DNA of 47,174 bases from an uncultured Bacteroidales bacterium (GTDB taxonomy: Bacteria; Bacteroidota; Bacteroidia; Bacteroidales; F082): NCBI GenBank assembly GCA_905234765.1, contig CAJOIF010000030.1, positions 1 through 47,174 on the forward strand, read 5' to 3'. This document shows positions 1 through 7,418 of this stretch, piece after piece; the stretch's first letter is position 1, and each line of letters begins with the position of its first letter. A program made the position numbers and the translations under genes. The notes beneath the pieces are model-generated. The model ran no database searches. It had not been told where the DNA came from and saw only the letters and a list, made by a program, of their open reading frames with translations.

Positions 1-91
1 TGTCGAAATCGTATTTCATCTTTTTCCAGTATTATGGCCGCAAAGTTGCGAAAAAATTCGCGGTTTTTGACCTGGATATGGAAAAAAGATG

Positions 92-99
92 TAACTTTG
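92..99 (+). promoter_or_regulatory. -7 box (TAACTTTG) of the tRNA-Tyr promoter
   Basis: TAACTTTG matches the Bacteroidota -7 consensus TAnnTTTG. A T-rich TTTTTGACC stretch about 22 bases upstream (62-70) can serve as the -33 element. Predicted transcription start is near 105, about 30 bases before the tRNA. Confidence 0.7.
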
Positions 100-133
100 C
101 ATCGTCAAAAAGACAAGCGTTCTTTTATTCCTT

Positions 134-215
134 GGGGGAGTCGCATAGTGGCAATTGCAACAGACTGTAAATCTGTCCGGGAATCCGTTCGGTGGTTCGA
201 GTCCACCCTCCCCCA
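134..215 (+). tRNA. tRNA-Tyr (anticodon GTA)
   Basis: The acceptor strand GGGGGAG (134-140) pairs with CTCCCCC (208-214), with A215 as discriminator base. The anticodon arm is ACAGA-CTGTAAA-TCTGT, giving anticodon GTA, and the T arm is GGTGG-TTCGAGT-CCACC. The long variable region (class II, 82 nt) is as expected for bacterial tRNA-Tyr. CCA is not encoded. It has its own promoter and a terminator just downstream. Confidence 0.97.
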
Positions 216-221
216 CGACAC

Positions 222-247
222 AAAAAGCCGTTATCACGGCTTTTTTT
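222..247 (+). terminator. Intrinsic terminator after tRNA-Tyr
   Basis: Stem AAAAGCCGT / ACGGCTTTT with a TATC loop, ending in a run of seven T. It lies seven bases after the tRNA and separates it from the RRM gene. Confidence 0.85.
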
Positions 248-369
248 ATTATTTCCACATCCTACTTGCTTTTGTAACCATTTGATTTCAAAAATGAGAG
301 TGCACTTTTTGGAAAATTAGAAAATTTGTAAAAAATGCGATAAAATAAGACTTTGATTTGAAATTTTAA

Positions 370-377
370 TACCTTTG
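370..377 (+). promoter_or_regulatory. -7 box (TACCTTTG) of the RRM gene promoter
   Basis: TACCTTTG matches TAnnTTTG. It is 22 bases upstream of the ATG at 400, so the leader is short. No clear -33 TTTG at the ideal distance. Confidence 0.65.
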
Positions 378-399
378 CAGCGAATCTAACCCTAAAACT

Positions 400-717
400 A
401 TGAAAATTTTTGTCGCCAAATTAGCTTTTAAGACCACGTCGGAGGATTTGAGAGCCCTATTCGAGCAATTCGGTGAGGTGGAATCCTGCAGGGTCATCAT
501 GGATCACGAGACGGGCCGCTCAAAATGCTACGGTTTCGTGGAAATGCCCAATGATGCTGAAGCTTACAAGGCTATTGTGGAGACGGACGAGACCGTCTTC
601 ATGGGCAATGAACTGCAAGTCAAGAAATCACGCCCACAAGCCACCACAGCCAAGCCCGAAAAACCAGTCCATCCAAAGCGTCCGCGTCATCCATACGTAC
701 CAAAACAAGAAGAATAA
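400..717 (+). CDS. RRM-domain RNA-binding protein
   Basis: This 105-residue protein is essentially a single RNA recognition motif, a fold that binds single-stranded RNA on a beta sheet. RNP2 (KIFVAKL, residues 2-8) and RNP1 (KCYGFVEM, residues 42-49) are both intact with their aromatic residues. The last 25 residues are a basic, proline-rich tail. Small single-RRM proteins of this type are common in Bacteroidota and cyanobacteria; in Bacteroides they are proposed global RNA chaperone-like regulators in organisms lacking Hfq. The RNA targets cannot be read from the sequence. The ATG at 400 follows its own promoter and sits directly before RNP2, which fixes the start. It lies between two tRNA genes and looks monocistronic. 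Confidence 0.93.
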   Translation: MKIFVAKLAFKTTSEDLRALFEQFGEVESCRVIMDHETGRSKCYGFVEMPNDAEAYKAIVETDETVFMGNELQVKKSRPQATTAKPEKPVHPKRPRHPYVPKQEE

Positions 718-770
718 GAGGCTATTGTGATTTTTTTTGCCTTTGGATACCCACACATTGAAAAAAGTCG

Positions 771-778
771 TATTTTTG
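771..778 (+). promoter_or_regulatory. -7 box (TATTTTTG) of the tRNA-Arg promoter
   Basis: Exact TAnnTTTG match 17 bases before the tRNA-Arg acceptor stem. Confidence 0.7.
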
Positions 779-794
779 CAGCCGCAAAACAGAT

Positions 795-868
795 GGTCTG
801 GTAGCTCAGCTGGATAGAGCAACAGCCTTCTAAGCTGTGGGTCTTGGGTTCGAATCCCAACCGGATCA
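795..868 (+). tRNA. tRNA-Arg (anticodon TCT)
   Basis: Acceptor GGTCTGG (795-801) pairs with CCGGATC (861-867) using two G-U wobbles. The D arm is GCTC...GAGC, the anticodon arm ACAGC-CTTCTAA-GCTGT gives anticodon TCT, and the T arm is TTGGG-TTCGAAT-CCCAA. Length 74 nt, discriminator A868, no encoded CCA. No convincing terminator hairpin follows, so transcription may run into the DUF2007 gene. Confidence 0.96.
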
Positions 869-940
869 CACGGAGTCCTTTTTTGTTTTCTAGACACAAC
901 ATCCTCTGTCTTTTTGCGTTATCCAGAAAAAGTCATAAAC

Positions 941-1180
941 ATGGAAAAAGAAATCAAGAAAATCTATTCAGGTTCGGTTGTCAATGCCGAATTTGTAGGC
1001 AGTGTTTTGGAAGAAAACGGGATCGAGTTCCTCATCCGCAATTTCCAAGAAGAAAGCCTCGTGGCCGGATGGGCTGCCAGCGTCATTGAAGGCGATGCCT
1101 CAGTGTTCGTTTTTGCTGAGGACTACGACAAGGCCATGCTTCTGCTTGATGAAATCAACGAATCGGAAATTGAAGAATAA
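941..1180 (+). CDS. DUF2007 family protein
   Basis: A 79-residue acidic protein of the DUF2007 (putative signal-transducing) type. It has the usual layout of a short beta-alpha-beta-beta domain: a start like KKIYSGSVVNAEFVGSVLEENGIE, a central glycine/alanine-rich stretch, and a C-terminal VFVFAEDYDKAMLLLDEI helix. Family members are small cytosolic proteins without a proven biochemical role. The ATG at 941 is preferred over an upstream TTG because the family begins a few residues before KKIYSG. It has no clear own promoter and could be transcribed from the tRNA-Arg promoter. The lolD promoter begins four bases after its stop codon. Confidence 0.85.
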   Translation: MEKEIKKIYSGSVVNAEFVGSVLEENGIEFLIRNFQEESLVAGWAASVIEGDASVFVFAEDYDKAMLLLDEINESEIEE

Positions 1181-1184
1181 TCCG

Positions 1185-1192
1185 TACTTTTG
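1185..1192 (+). promoter_or_regulatory. -7 box (TACTTTTG) of the lolD promoter
   Basis: Exact TAnnTTTG match starting four bases after the DUF2007 stop. The predicted start near 1199 leaves a leader of about 12 bases before the ATG at 1211. Confidence 0.7.
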
Positions 1193-1210
1193 CAGCAAAT
1201 TCTGCAGCCT

Positions 1211-1858
1211 ATGATTCAAGCGACAGACATCCACAAAACCTATGGCAGCCTTGAGGTGCTCAAAGGCATCGACCTTCATATCGCCAAGCGTGAAATCGTA
1301 AGCATCGTAGGCGCCTCAGGAGCAGGCAAGTCGACCCTACTCCACATCATTGGCACCTTGGATAAGGCCGATCGTGGGCAACTCCTCATTGATGGCACTG
1401 AAGTCAGCAAACTGAACGACAGCCAATTGGCCGCTTTCCGCAACCAGAAAATCGGTTTCGTATTCCAGTTCCATCATTTATTGCCCGAGTTTACGGCTAT
1501 TGAGAACATCTGTATTCCTGCCTACATCGCAGGCATGGGCAAGAAAGAATCCTCTGAAAGAGCCGAACAGTTGTTGGAATACCTGAATCTTTCAGAGCGG
1601 AAGAACCACAAACCTTCAGAACTGTCGGGCGGTGAGCAACAACGCGTATCCGTGGCAAGAGCGCTAATCAACCATCCTGCCGTGGTACTGGCCGACGAGC
1701 CTTCCGGCAACCTTGATTCCAAATCGGCGCAAGAGCTGCACCAACTCTTCTTCCGCCTCCGTGACGAAATGAACCAAACCTTCATCATCGTCACACACAA
1801 CCCCGAACTCGCTGCCATGTCGGACCGCACCATCACCATCAAGGACGGAAAGATTTAA
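1211..1858 (+). CDS. lolD: Lipoprotein-releasing/MacB-type ABC transporter ATPase LolD
   Basis: A 215-residue ABC ATPase of the LolD/FtsE/MacB branch. These ATPases drive MacB-fold membrane partners (LolCE) that extract mature lipoproteins from the inner membrane for delivery to the outer membrane. Walker A is GASGAGKST (34-42), the Q-loop lies in [13 protein letters not shown], the signature LSGGEQQR starts at residue 138, Walker B plus D-loop is [12 protein letters not shown] (158-169), and the H-loop is IIVTHN near 195. All catalytic residues are present. The start at 1211 is chosen because the promoter box overlaps the upstream TTG at 1190. No permease gene is adjacent, so assignment to LolCDE rather than another MacB-like exporter is by sequence type only. 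Confidence 0.9.
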   Translation: MIQATDIHKTYGSLEVLKGIDLHIAKREIVSIVGASGAGKSTLLHIIGTLDKADRGQLLIDGTEVSKLNDSQLAAFRNQKIGFVFQFHHLLPEFTAIENICIPAYIAGMGKKESSERAEQLLEYLNLSERKNHKPSELSGGEQQRVSVARALINHPAVVLADEPSGNLDSKSAQELHQLFFRLRDEMNQTFIIVTHNPELAAMSDRTITIKDGKI

Positions 1859-1880
1859 GATCCAAAATCGAATTGAAACG

Positions 1881-3575
1881 ATGAAAAAACACCTCATATT
1901 TTCTTTGCTTCTCGGCGCGGCACTTGTTGTAAGCGTCGACACGCTTCAAGCCCAAAACTCCGAGTCGTATGAGTCGTTGATGAAAAAGGGCAACGACAAG
2001 TTCAATTCCAAAGACTACATCAGTGCCAAGACCTATTTCGAGATGGCACTGAAGCAAAAAAACAACGACCCTGCCGCCAAAAAGAAGTTGGATGAGACGG
2101 TGAAGAAAATCCAGGAAGACGGTGCACGACAAGAATTGTTTTACGCCCATCTGGATGCTGGTGACCAATATTATGGACAGCAGAAATATGAAGAGGCTTT
2201 GGCGGAATACGAGGCAGCCTTACAAGTCTTCCCTGAAGACAAATACGTTGGAGGCCAAGCAGAAACGGTAAGAGCAATACTGAAAGAACGCAAAGACAAG
2301 CAAGAGGCCTTCAACACCGCCATGAGTCAAGGCGAGGCCCTTTTGGCGGAAGAGAACTACGATGCTGCCATCTTCCAGTTTGAGACCGCTGTCGGCATCT
2401 TCCCCAACGACAAATTACCCAAAGAGAAGCTTGCCGAAGCACGGCAAAAGAAACAACTATACACAGAAAAGACAGCCCTATTCGACAAAACGATGGAGGA
2501 AGCGCGTCAGTTAGGACTTCGCAAGAACTACGATGCTGCCATCGCAAAACTAGACCAGGCTTTGGGATACTTCCCCGAAGACTCGCAGGCTAAAGCTATG
2601 AAAACCGAATACCAAGCCGCCAAAGACTTAAGCGAACGTTACAATGGCATCATTGCTGCAGCCGATCAACTTTATGAGAAAAAGTCGTACAAAGAAGCGA
2701 AAGTACAATACCAAAGTGCTTTGACAGTGGTGGTCGGCGACGCCTACGCCACCGACATGATTGCCCGCATCGACCCACTCATCGCCCAACAAGATGCAGA
2801 AGAAGCCGCGCGCATTGCTGCTGAGCAGGAAGCTGAAAGGTTGGCTGCCATAGCCTTGGCTGAAAGACTTGCCGCAGAAAAGGAAGCAGCACGTATCGCC
2901 GCCGAAGAAGAGGCCGCAAGAATCGCCGCAGAACAAGAAGCGGCCCGTATTGCCGCAGAGCAGGAAGCAGCGCGCATTGCCGCAGAACAAGAGGCAGCAA
3001 GGTTAGCTGCCGAAGCCGAGGCTGCACGTATTGCTGCTGAAAAAGAAGCTGCACGCATTGCCGAATTGAGAGTACAATACAACGCCTTCATCAAAGATGC
3101 TGATGCCCATTTCAAGAGCAATACGTTTGACAAAGCCATCGAGGCCTATACCAAAGCCGAAGAGCTTGGGCTGGAGACCTACCCCACTGAGATGATTGCC
3201 CGCATCAGCGAGATCATCGAACAGAACAAGTTGTATGAACTGAACAGCGAATATGTCACTTTAGCCGCTGGCGAAGCACGCCGTTTCGAGTTCAACAAGA
3301 TTGAAGTGTCGGTGCGCCGTTCCAACTACATCATCATCAAGGTGCGCAACCCGCAGCCCGAGAAGACCTTCCCGATGATTGTCTCCTTCGGCGGAGCAGG
3401 CGGCAAGAACGGAGGCTTCGTGTTACCCATCGCGGCCACCAGCGAAGAGAAAACTTTCGTCTTCCGCATCGGTGCACAATACAAGTGGTTCAGCGAAGAC
3501 AACACATGGATTGAAATCATCTCTGAAAACAACCCTGTGGAAATCGGAAAGTTAGAGGTCTCAAGAGGCAACTGA
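1881..3575 (+). CDS. Secreted TPR protein with an Ala/Glu-rich coiled-coil repeat
   Basis: A 564-residue exported protein of unknown specific role. The first 24 residues form a signal peptide ending LQA, with no lipobox cysteine. Residues 28-300 hold about six TPR-like helical pairs built around DAAIFQFETA/DAAIAKLDQA-type helices, typical of periplasmic scaffolding proteins. Residues 306-396 are a run of near-identical 9-residue units of the form AARIAAEQE, predicted to be one long charged helix. One more TPR-like pair follows (400-440), then a beta-rich C-terminal domain (450-564) reminiscent of secreted sheet domains. It starts 22 bases after lolD, so cotranscription is likely. It converges on the membrane-protein gene, with only five bases between stops. 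Confidence 0.82.
   Translation: MKKHLIFSLLLGAALVVSVDTLQAQNSESYESLMKKGNDKFNSKDYISAKTYFEMALKQKNNDPAAKKKLDETVKKIQEDGARQELFYAHLDAGDQYYGQQKYEEALAEYEAALQVFPEDKYVGGQAETVRAILKERKDKQEAFNTAMSQGEALLAEENYDAAIFQFETAVGIFPNDKLPKEKLAEARQKKQLYTEKTALFDKTMEEARQLGLRKNYDAAIAKLDQALGYFPEDSQAKAMKTEYQAAKDLSERYNGIIAAADQLYEKKSYKEAKVQYQSALTVVVGDAYATDMIARIDPLIAQQDAEEAARIAAEQEAERLAAIALAERLAAEKEAARIAAEEEAARIAAEQEAARIAAEQEAARIAAEQEAARLAAEAEAARIAAEKEAARIAELRVQYNAFIKDADAHFKSNTFDKAIEAYTKAEELGLETYPTEMIARISEIIEQNKLYELNSEYVTLAAGEARRFEFNKIEVSVRRSNYIIIKVRNPQPEKTFPMIVSFGGAGGKNGGFVLPIAATSEEKTFVFRIGAQYKWFSEDNTWIEIISENNPVEIGKLEVSRGN
2796..3066 (+). repeat. In-frame tandem repeat coding for AARIAAEQE units
   Basis: About ten degenerate 27-base units encode alternating Ala-rich and Glu-rich stretches. 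Synonymous drift between units is visible (GCCGCAGAACAAGAAGC against GCCGCAGAGCAGGAAGC). Copy number could change by recombination without a frameshift because the unit is a multiple of three. Confidence 0.8.
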
Positions 3576-3580
3576 TGCCT

Positions 3581-4057
3581 TCAAAACAGTTCAAAGTCCT
3601 GTGGAGGCAGGGTTGTGGGATCGTCAACCTGCTGTGTGACCGTTTCGACTGAATAGACGCTGTCTACGACATACTTGCTCATGCCACGCCAAGGCAATGT
3701 TCCAAGATATTCCTTATAGTGTAGTTCTACCCGTTTTCCAGCGCAACGCTCCAGCTGGTCGGCGACCGATTGTTTCTTCACAGAGAAGTTGAATTCATTG
3801 CTTTGAATGGTGGCATTGCTGTTCTTGGAATTGTATCCCGCCTGAATGAGTCTGCCCTCATAGGTCTTAAAGACATAGCCCTTATAAACAAAGAAATTCA
3901 GCTCACCCGCCTTCACGCCACTGCCAAAGACAAAATAGAACTTAAAAAACACAAAGCCAGCTGCGACAAGCACGATGAGAATACTCAACGTGACCAGAAT
4001 TTTACGACCGATATGCCGGCTCTTTTTCTTTTCGGTGGTTTCAGAATAGTCTTCCAT
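3581..4057 (-). CDS. Conserved single-pass membrane protein of unknown function
   Basis: A 158-residue protein with a short charged N-terminus (1-18), one transmembrane helix (about 19-42, LVTLSILIVLVAAGFVFF), and a roughly 115-residue extracytoplasmic domain containing KGYVFKTYEGRLI and LPWRGMSKYVVDSV. From memory, Bacteroides homologues with the same GNIFKTYEGE and LPWRGDSEY motifs are often mislabelled 6-phosphogluconate dehydrogenase in databases; nothing here supports a dehydrogenase, since there is no nucleotide-binding glycine motif. It starts 12 bases after sodB and is probably cotranscribed with it. Confidence 0.8.
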   Translation of the reverse strand: MEDYSETTEKKKSRHIGRKILVTLSILIVLVAAGFVFFKFYFVFGSGVKAGELNFFVYKGYVFKTYEGRLIQAGYNSKNSNATIQSNEFNFSVKKQSVADQLERCAGKRVELHYKEYLGTLPWRGMSKYVVDSVYSVETVTQQVDDPTTLPPQDFELF

Positions 4058-4069
4058 TAGTGTGTCAAT

Positions 4070-4651
4070 TTACAATCTTTCGTTTACGACGTTCCAGTCC
4101 ACAATCTGCCACAAGGCAGCAAGATGGTCAGGACGACGGTTTTGATAATCAAGATAATAGGCATGTTCCCAAACATCGAACGTCAGCAAAGGACGCAGGC
4201 CGTGCTGCACTGGGTTGCCAGCATTGGTTTCTTGAGAAATGACAAGTTTGCCGTCAGGGTCAATGGAGAGCCACACCCAGCCCGAGCCAAACAATGTGGC
4301 ACCTTTCTTAGCAAACTCCTCCTTGAAAGCATCAAAGCTGCCAAATTGTTTTTCAATAAGTTCAGCTATGATTCCCACGGGCTTGTTATTAGCTTTCAGG
4401 GCGCAAAACTGCGTAAAATAGAGGTTGTGGTTCAAGGTTTGACCAGCGTTGTTTCGCATTCCACCTTCCGACTTGACAACAATCTCCTCAAGCTCCATCT
4501 TCTCGAATTCGGTGCCTTGGATGGCAGCATTAAGGTTGTTGACGTAACCTTGCAGGTGTTTGCCATGATGGAAACCAAGGGTTTCCTTGCTAATAATAGG
4601 TTCAAGTGCATTTGCCTCGTAAGGCAGTCTAATAAGTTCAAATTTGCTCAT
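4070..4651 (-). CDS. sodB: Fe/Mn superoxide dismutase
   Basis: A 193-residue enzyme that converts superoxide to hydrogen peroxide and oxygen in the cytoplasm. The four metal ligands are recognisable: H28 in the LGFHHGKH helix, H75 in TLNHNLYF, and D159 and H163 in DVWEHAYYLDYQN. The GSGWVWL segment around 122-129 is also typical. Length matches the iron/cambialistic class; the sequence alone does not decide iron against manganese. A TATCTTTG promoter lies 28 bases upstream, butted against the rpoD terminator. The short membrane-protein gene follows downstream on the same strand. Confidence 0.96.
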   Translation of the reverse strand: MSKFELIRLPYEANALEPIISKETLGFHHGKHLQGYVNNLNAAIQGTEFEKMELEEIVVKSEGGMRNNAGQTLNHNLYFTQFCALKANNKPVGIIAELIEKQFGSFDAFKEEFAKKGATLFGSGWVWLSIDPDGKLVISQETNAGNPVQHGLRPLLTFDVWEHAYYLDYQNRRPDHLAALWQIVDWNVVNERL

Positions 4652-4678
4652 AGTTCTAATTTTTTAAGGATTACGCTG

Positions 4679-4686
4679 CAAAGATA
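4679..4686 (-). promoter_or_regulatory. -7 box (TATCTTTG) of the sodB promoter
   Basis: Exact TAnnTTTG match on the minus strand. It directly abuts the T-run of the rpoD terminator, so the -33 region lies inside the terminator hairpin. Confidence 0.75.
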
Positions 4687-4719
4687 AAAAAAAGAGGGAC
4701 AACCTTTCGGAAATCCCTC
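4686..4719 (-). terminator. Intrinsic terminator after rpoD
   Basis: On the minus strand the stem GAGGGA / TCCCTC encloses a 14-base loop with an inner TTTCC/GG pairing and is followed by eight T. It begins eight bases after the rpoD stop codon. Confidence 0.85.
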
Positions 4720-4727
4720 AAAATTCT

Positions 4728-5594
4728 TCACTGATTCATGTACATTTGCAACAGGGGTGAGTTAGGCTCGCTCCGCAGTCGTTTCAAGGCACGGTCGCGA
4801 ATCTGGCGGGTCCTTTCGCGTGAGAGATCAAGCTTCATGGCAATCTCTTCCAAAGAATACTCGCGCGGCGTTCCTAGGCCAAAGTACAGGCAAAGGATAG
4901 TGCGTTCCTTTTCCGACAGCATGTCCAATGAATGGGCAATCGCTTTGCTTGTCGACTCCTGTTCAACAGCGGCATCGGTCTGGAGTTGGTCCTCCTGAAC
5001 GAACACATCAAGGAAATTAGCGTCATCATTTTGTTCATCAATTGGAGCGTCCATCGACATGGCACGCGTACTAAGGCCCAACAATTGTTCCACCTTATCT
5101 TCCGACAAGTCAACGCTATCAGCAATCTCCTTCATCGTGGGACGGCGTTGCAATTCCTGCTCAAGCAAAGCTGCAGTTTTCTTCACCTTGGCCAGAGCTC
5201 CCACTTGGTTCATAGGCAAACGGATGATACGAGCTTGCTCCGCCACAGCCTGAAGGATGCTTTGGCGAATCCACCACACCGCATACGAAATGAACTTGAA
5301 GCCACGCGTCTCGTCGAAACGTTGGGCGGCCTTCACCAAACCCACATTACCTTCGTTAATCAAATCTTGCAGGCTCAGGCCCTGATTCTGATACTGTTTG
5401 GCCACCGACACCACAAAACGCAGGTTGGAACGCACCAACTTGTCGAGTGCCACCTGATCGCCTGCCTTGATACGCTGCGCCAGTTCCACCTCCTCCTCAG
5501 CGGTCAACAAATCCTCCTTAGCGATATCAGCCAAGTAACGGTCAAGACCCGAGCCACGGTCAGTGATTTGTTTTGAAATTTTAAGTTGTCTCAT
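4728..5594 (-). CDS. rpoD: RNA polymerase primary sigma factor RpoD (short Bacteroidota type)
   Basis: A 288-residue sigma-70 factor that directs RNA polymerase to most promoters. Region 1.2 (GLDRYLADIAKEDLLTAEEE, residues about 17-36) is followed by region 2 with the core-binding and -10-recognition helix (DLINEGNVGLVKAAQRFDETRGFKF, then YAVWWIRQSI), region 3, and region 4.2 with the helix-turn-helix EEIAMKLDLSRERTRQIRDRALKRLR. It lacks the long N-terminal 1.1 region and non-conserved insert of proteobacterial RpoD, as is normal in Bacteroidota, whose sigma recognises TAnnTTTG/TTTG instead of TATAAT/TTGACA. Many TAnnTTTG boxes in this window fit. The upstream 197-base spacer holds a strong hairpin (5686-5717) but no canonical promoter box that I can find. 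Confidence 0.96.
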   Translation of the reverse strand: MRQLKISKQITDRGSGLDRYLADIAKEDLLTAEEEVELAQRIKAGDQVALDKLVRSNLRFVVSVAKQYQNQGLSLQDLINEGNVGLVKAAQRFDETRGFKFISYAVWWIRQSILQAVAEQARIIRLPMNQVGALAKVKKTAALLEQELQRRPTMKEIADSVDLSEDKVEQLLGLSTRAMSMDAPIDEQNDDANFLDVFVQEDQLQTDAAVEQESTSKAIAHSLDMLSEKERTILCLYFGLGTPREYSLEEIAMKLDLSRERTRQIRDRALKRLRSEPNSPLLQMYMNQ

Positions 5595-5685
5595 TTTTTC
5601 TTAATCCTTAATTGTTTAATTGTTTCATATTCATTATCTTACTACACACATCTTTCCCACTTGATTTTTTTGCATAACCCCGCAT

Positions 5686-5717
5686 TTTGAGGGAAACCAT
5701 TTCCGATTTCCCTCAAA
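5686..5717. other. 11-bp hairpin upstream of rpoD
   Basis: A perfect inverted repeat TTTGAGGGAAA / TTTCCCTCAAA with a 10-base loop, between htrA and rpoD. There is no T-run on either side, so it is not a standard terminator. Its sequence resembles the rpoD terminator hairpin about 1 kb away. Confidence 0.7.
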
Positions 5718-5791
5718 TCGCTAAGGTAAAATAACATCAAAAACCGTACCGAAGTATTTGACTTTCAGAAATTTTTCATTAATTGATGAGG

Positions 5792-7258
5792 TCAATTATA
5801 AAAGAAACTGCCCACCATGCCATTGGGGAAGACAATCTCCAAACTCGTGCGACGGCCTCGGGTACCCTTCAAAGCATTTTCGAGGTCAGCCTGGTCATTT
5901 ACCGGCAAGCCGTTTACCTTTGTGATGACAGCATTTTCGCCGATACCTGAGTTCATGAAACGGCCTTGGCGGACCTCCACAATCTTTAAGCCGCCTTTAA
6001 TGTTATAATGGGCTTTATCTTCTTGGCCGACGGGTTTCATGACCAAGCCAAATTCGGAATTGTAGAACGCATCGCCCTTCTTTACCACGTCCACATTCCC
6101 CGCTTCGTTAAGCAAGGTCACGGTGTACTTGTAATGGAAGGCCCGACGTTTCACATCTACATCCACTTGATCGCCTGGACGATATTGACGGACAGTCTCC
6201 ATCAATTGGGTCTTGGTGTTCACCTTTTTCCCGTTGATAGCCGTAATGACATCGCCGTCTTTCAAGCCCGCTTGTTGGGCCGCGCCACCCTCAGTGACTT
6301 CGGCCACGTACACGCCTTCCACATTCTGCAAACCTTTCTGTTGGGCCAGTTCTGCCGTCAATTCAGAAATCTTGATACCAAGATAGCCGCGTTGTGTTTG
6401 ACCATAGAGCAGCAAGTCATCGACCACCTTACGCACAATGTTGGACGGGATAGCAAAGGAATATCCTTCGTAAGAACCCGTATGCGAAGCAATGGCTGCG
6501 TTGATGCCAATCAGTTCGCCTTTTGTGTTGACCAAAGCGCCTCCACTATTGCCAGGATTGACGGCGGCATCGGTCTGAATGAATGACTCTACAGAGGTGC
6601 CTTCGCCCAAAATGCTTAAATCGCGGGCCTTGGCACTGACAATGCCTGCTGTAACGGTAGAGGTTAGATTGAAAGGATTACCTACAGCCAACACCCACTC
6701 ACCGATACGCACTTGGTCGGAGTCACCAAAGATGAGGTAGTCCAAGTCACTGGCTTCCACCTTGATTAAAGCCAAGTCAGTAGTCGGATCAGTTCCTATA
6801 ATGGTGGCGGTCTTCTTCACCTTATTATTAAAGGTGACCTCCACCTCGTCAGCACCTTCTACGACGTGGTTGTTGGTGACGATATAACCGTCGGGGGTCA
6901 GCACCACACCTGAACCGTAAGCCACTTGGGTGTTATTGCGTATCTGTCCCGGATAGCCATACAACTGTCCAAGCAGGGCACCGAAAAAGTCTTCGTACGT
7001 ATTGCTTTGTCGCACGACTTTGGTCATAATGTGCACAACTGCATTGACACTGTTTTCAGCAGCATCGACAAAATCAGGGGTATTCTGCCCAGGCATAAAT
7101 GCAGCCCGATGCACTAAGGGTTGCTGTACCTGCTCAATTTCCGATACAGGTTGCTGTTCATTGTCTTTGGATTCGTTTTGGTTCTGTTGAACCTGATTAC
7201 CACAAGATGCCGCCATCATCATCAGGGCGAGCATCAAAATCACACTCACTTTTCTCAT
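5792..7258 (-). CDS. htrA: HtrA/DegP-family serine protease, predicted lipoprotein
   Basis: A 488-residue periplasmic quality-control protease that degrades misfolded envelope proteins. The catalytic triad is visible: H131 (NNHVVEG), D161 (TTDLALIKV) and S238 in NPGNSGGALVN. PDZ1 (about 270-375, with QRGYLGIKI and QAGLKDGDVITAINGK) and a degenerate PDZ2 (about 395-485, with MNSGIGENAVITKVNG) follow. The N-terminus MRKVSVILMLALMMMAASC ends in AASC, a credible lipobox with C19, implying a lipid anchor; most HtrA proteins are soluble or have an uncleaved helix. A 70-residue Gln/Asn-rich linker follows the cysteine. It appears monocistronic, with no clean TAnnTTTG box upstream. Confidence 0.94.
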   Translation of the reverse strand: MRKVSVILMLALMMMAASCGNQVQQNQNESKDNEQQPVSEIEQVQQPLVHRAAFMPGQNTPDFVDAAENSVNAVVHIMTKVVRQSNTYEDFFGALLGQLYGYPGQIRNNTQVAYGSGVVLTPDGYIVTNNHVVEGADEVEVTFNNKVKKTATIIGTDPTTDLALIKVEASDLDYLIFGDSDQVRIGEWVLAVGNPFNLTSTVTAGIVSAKARDLSILGEGTSVESFIQTDAAVNPGNSGGALVNTKGELIGINAAIASHTGSYEGYSFAIPSNIVRKVVDDLLLYGQTQRGYLGIKISELTAELAQQKGLQNVEGVYVAEVTEGGAAQQAGLKDGDVITAINGKKVNTKTQLMETVRQYRPGDQVDVDVKRRAFHYKYTVTLLNEAGNVDVVKKGDAFYNSEFGLVMKPVGQEDKAHYNIKGGLKIVEVRQGRFMNSGIGENAVITKVNGLPVNDQADLENALKGTRGRRTSLEIVFPNGMVGSFFYN

Positions 7259-7339
7259 CTTATCTCAATTTTAGGGGTTTCTTTCATTCTTTATCGTCTC
7301 ATTAATGCGATTTTTCAACCTTTATTGCACCAAAAAGTG

Positions 7340-7347
7340 TATTTTTG
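7340..7347 (+). promoter_or_regulatory. -7 box (TATTTTTG) upstream of the GNAT gene
   Basis: Exact TAnnTTTG match. The predicted start near 7354 precedes both candidate start codons (7380 and 7419). Confidence 0.65.
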
Positions 7348-7418
7348 TCGGAAAATTCGGGTAGTGAAGTCATCAAATTATGTGCCATTCTACACGAAGA
7401 CAATACGCTTTTACGACC

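Noticed and set aside
868..900. Terminator after tRNA-Arg
   Set aside because: There is a T-rich stretch (CCTTTTTTG) but only a three-base GGA/TCC stem can be drawn.
5781..5797. Hairpin AATTGA / TCAATT overlapping the htrA stop codon as terminator
   Set aside because: Only six AT-rich pairs and no proper T-run; too weak to call.
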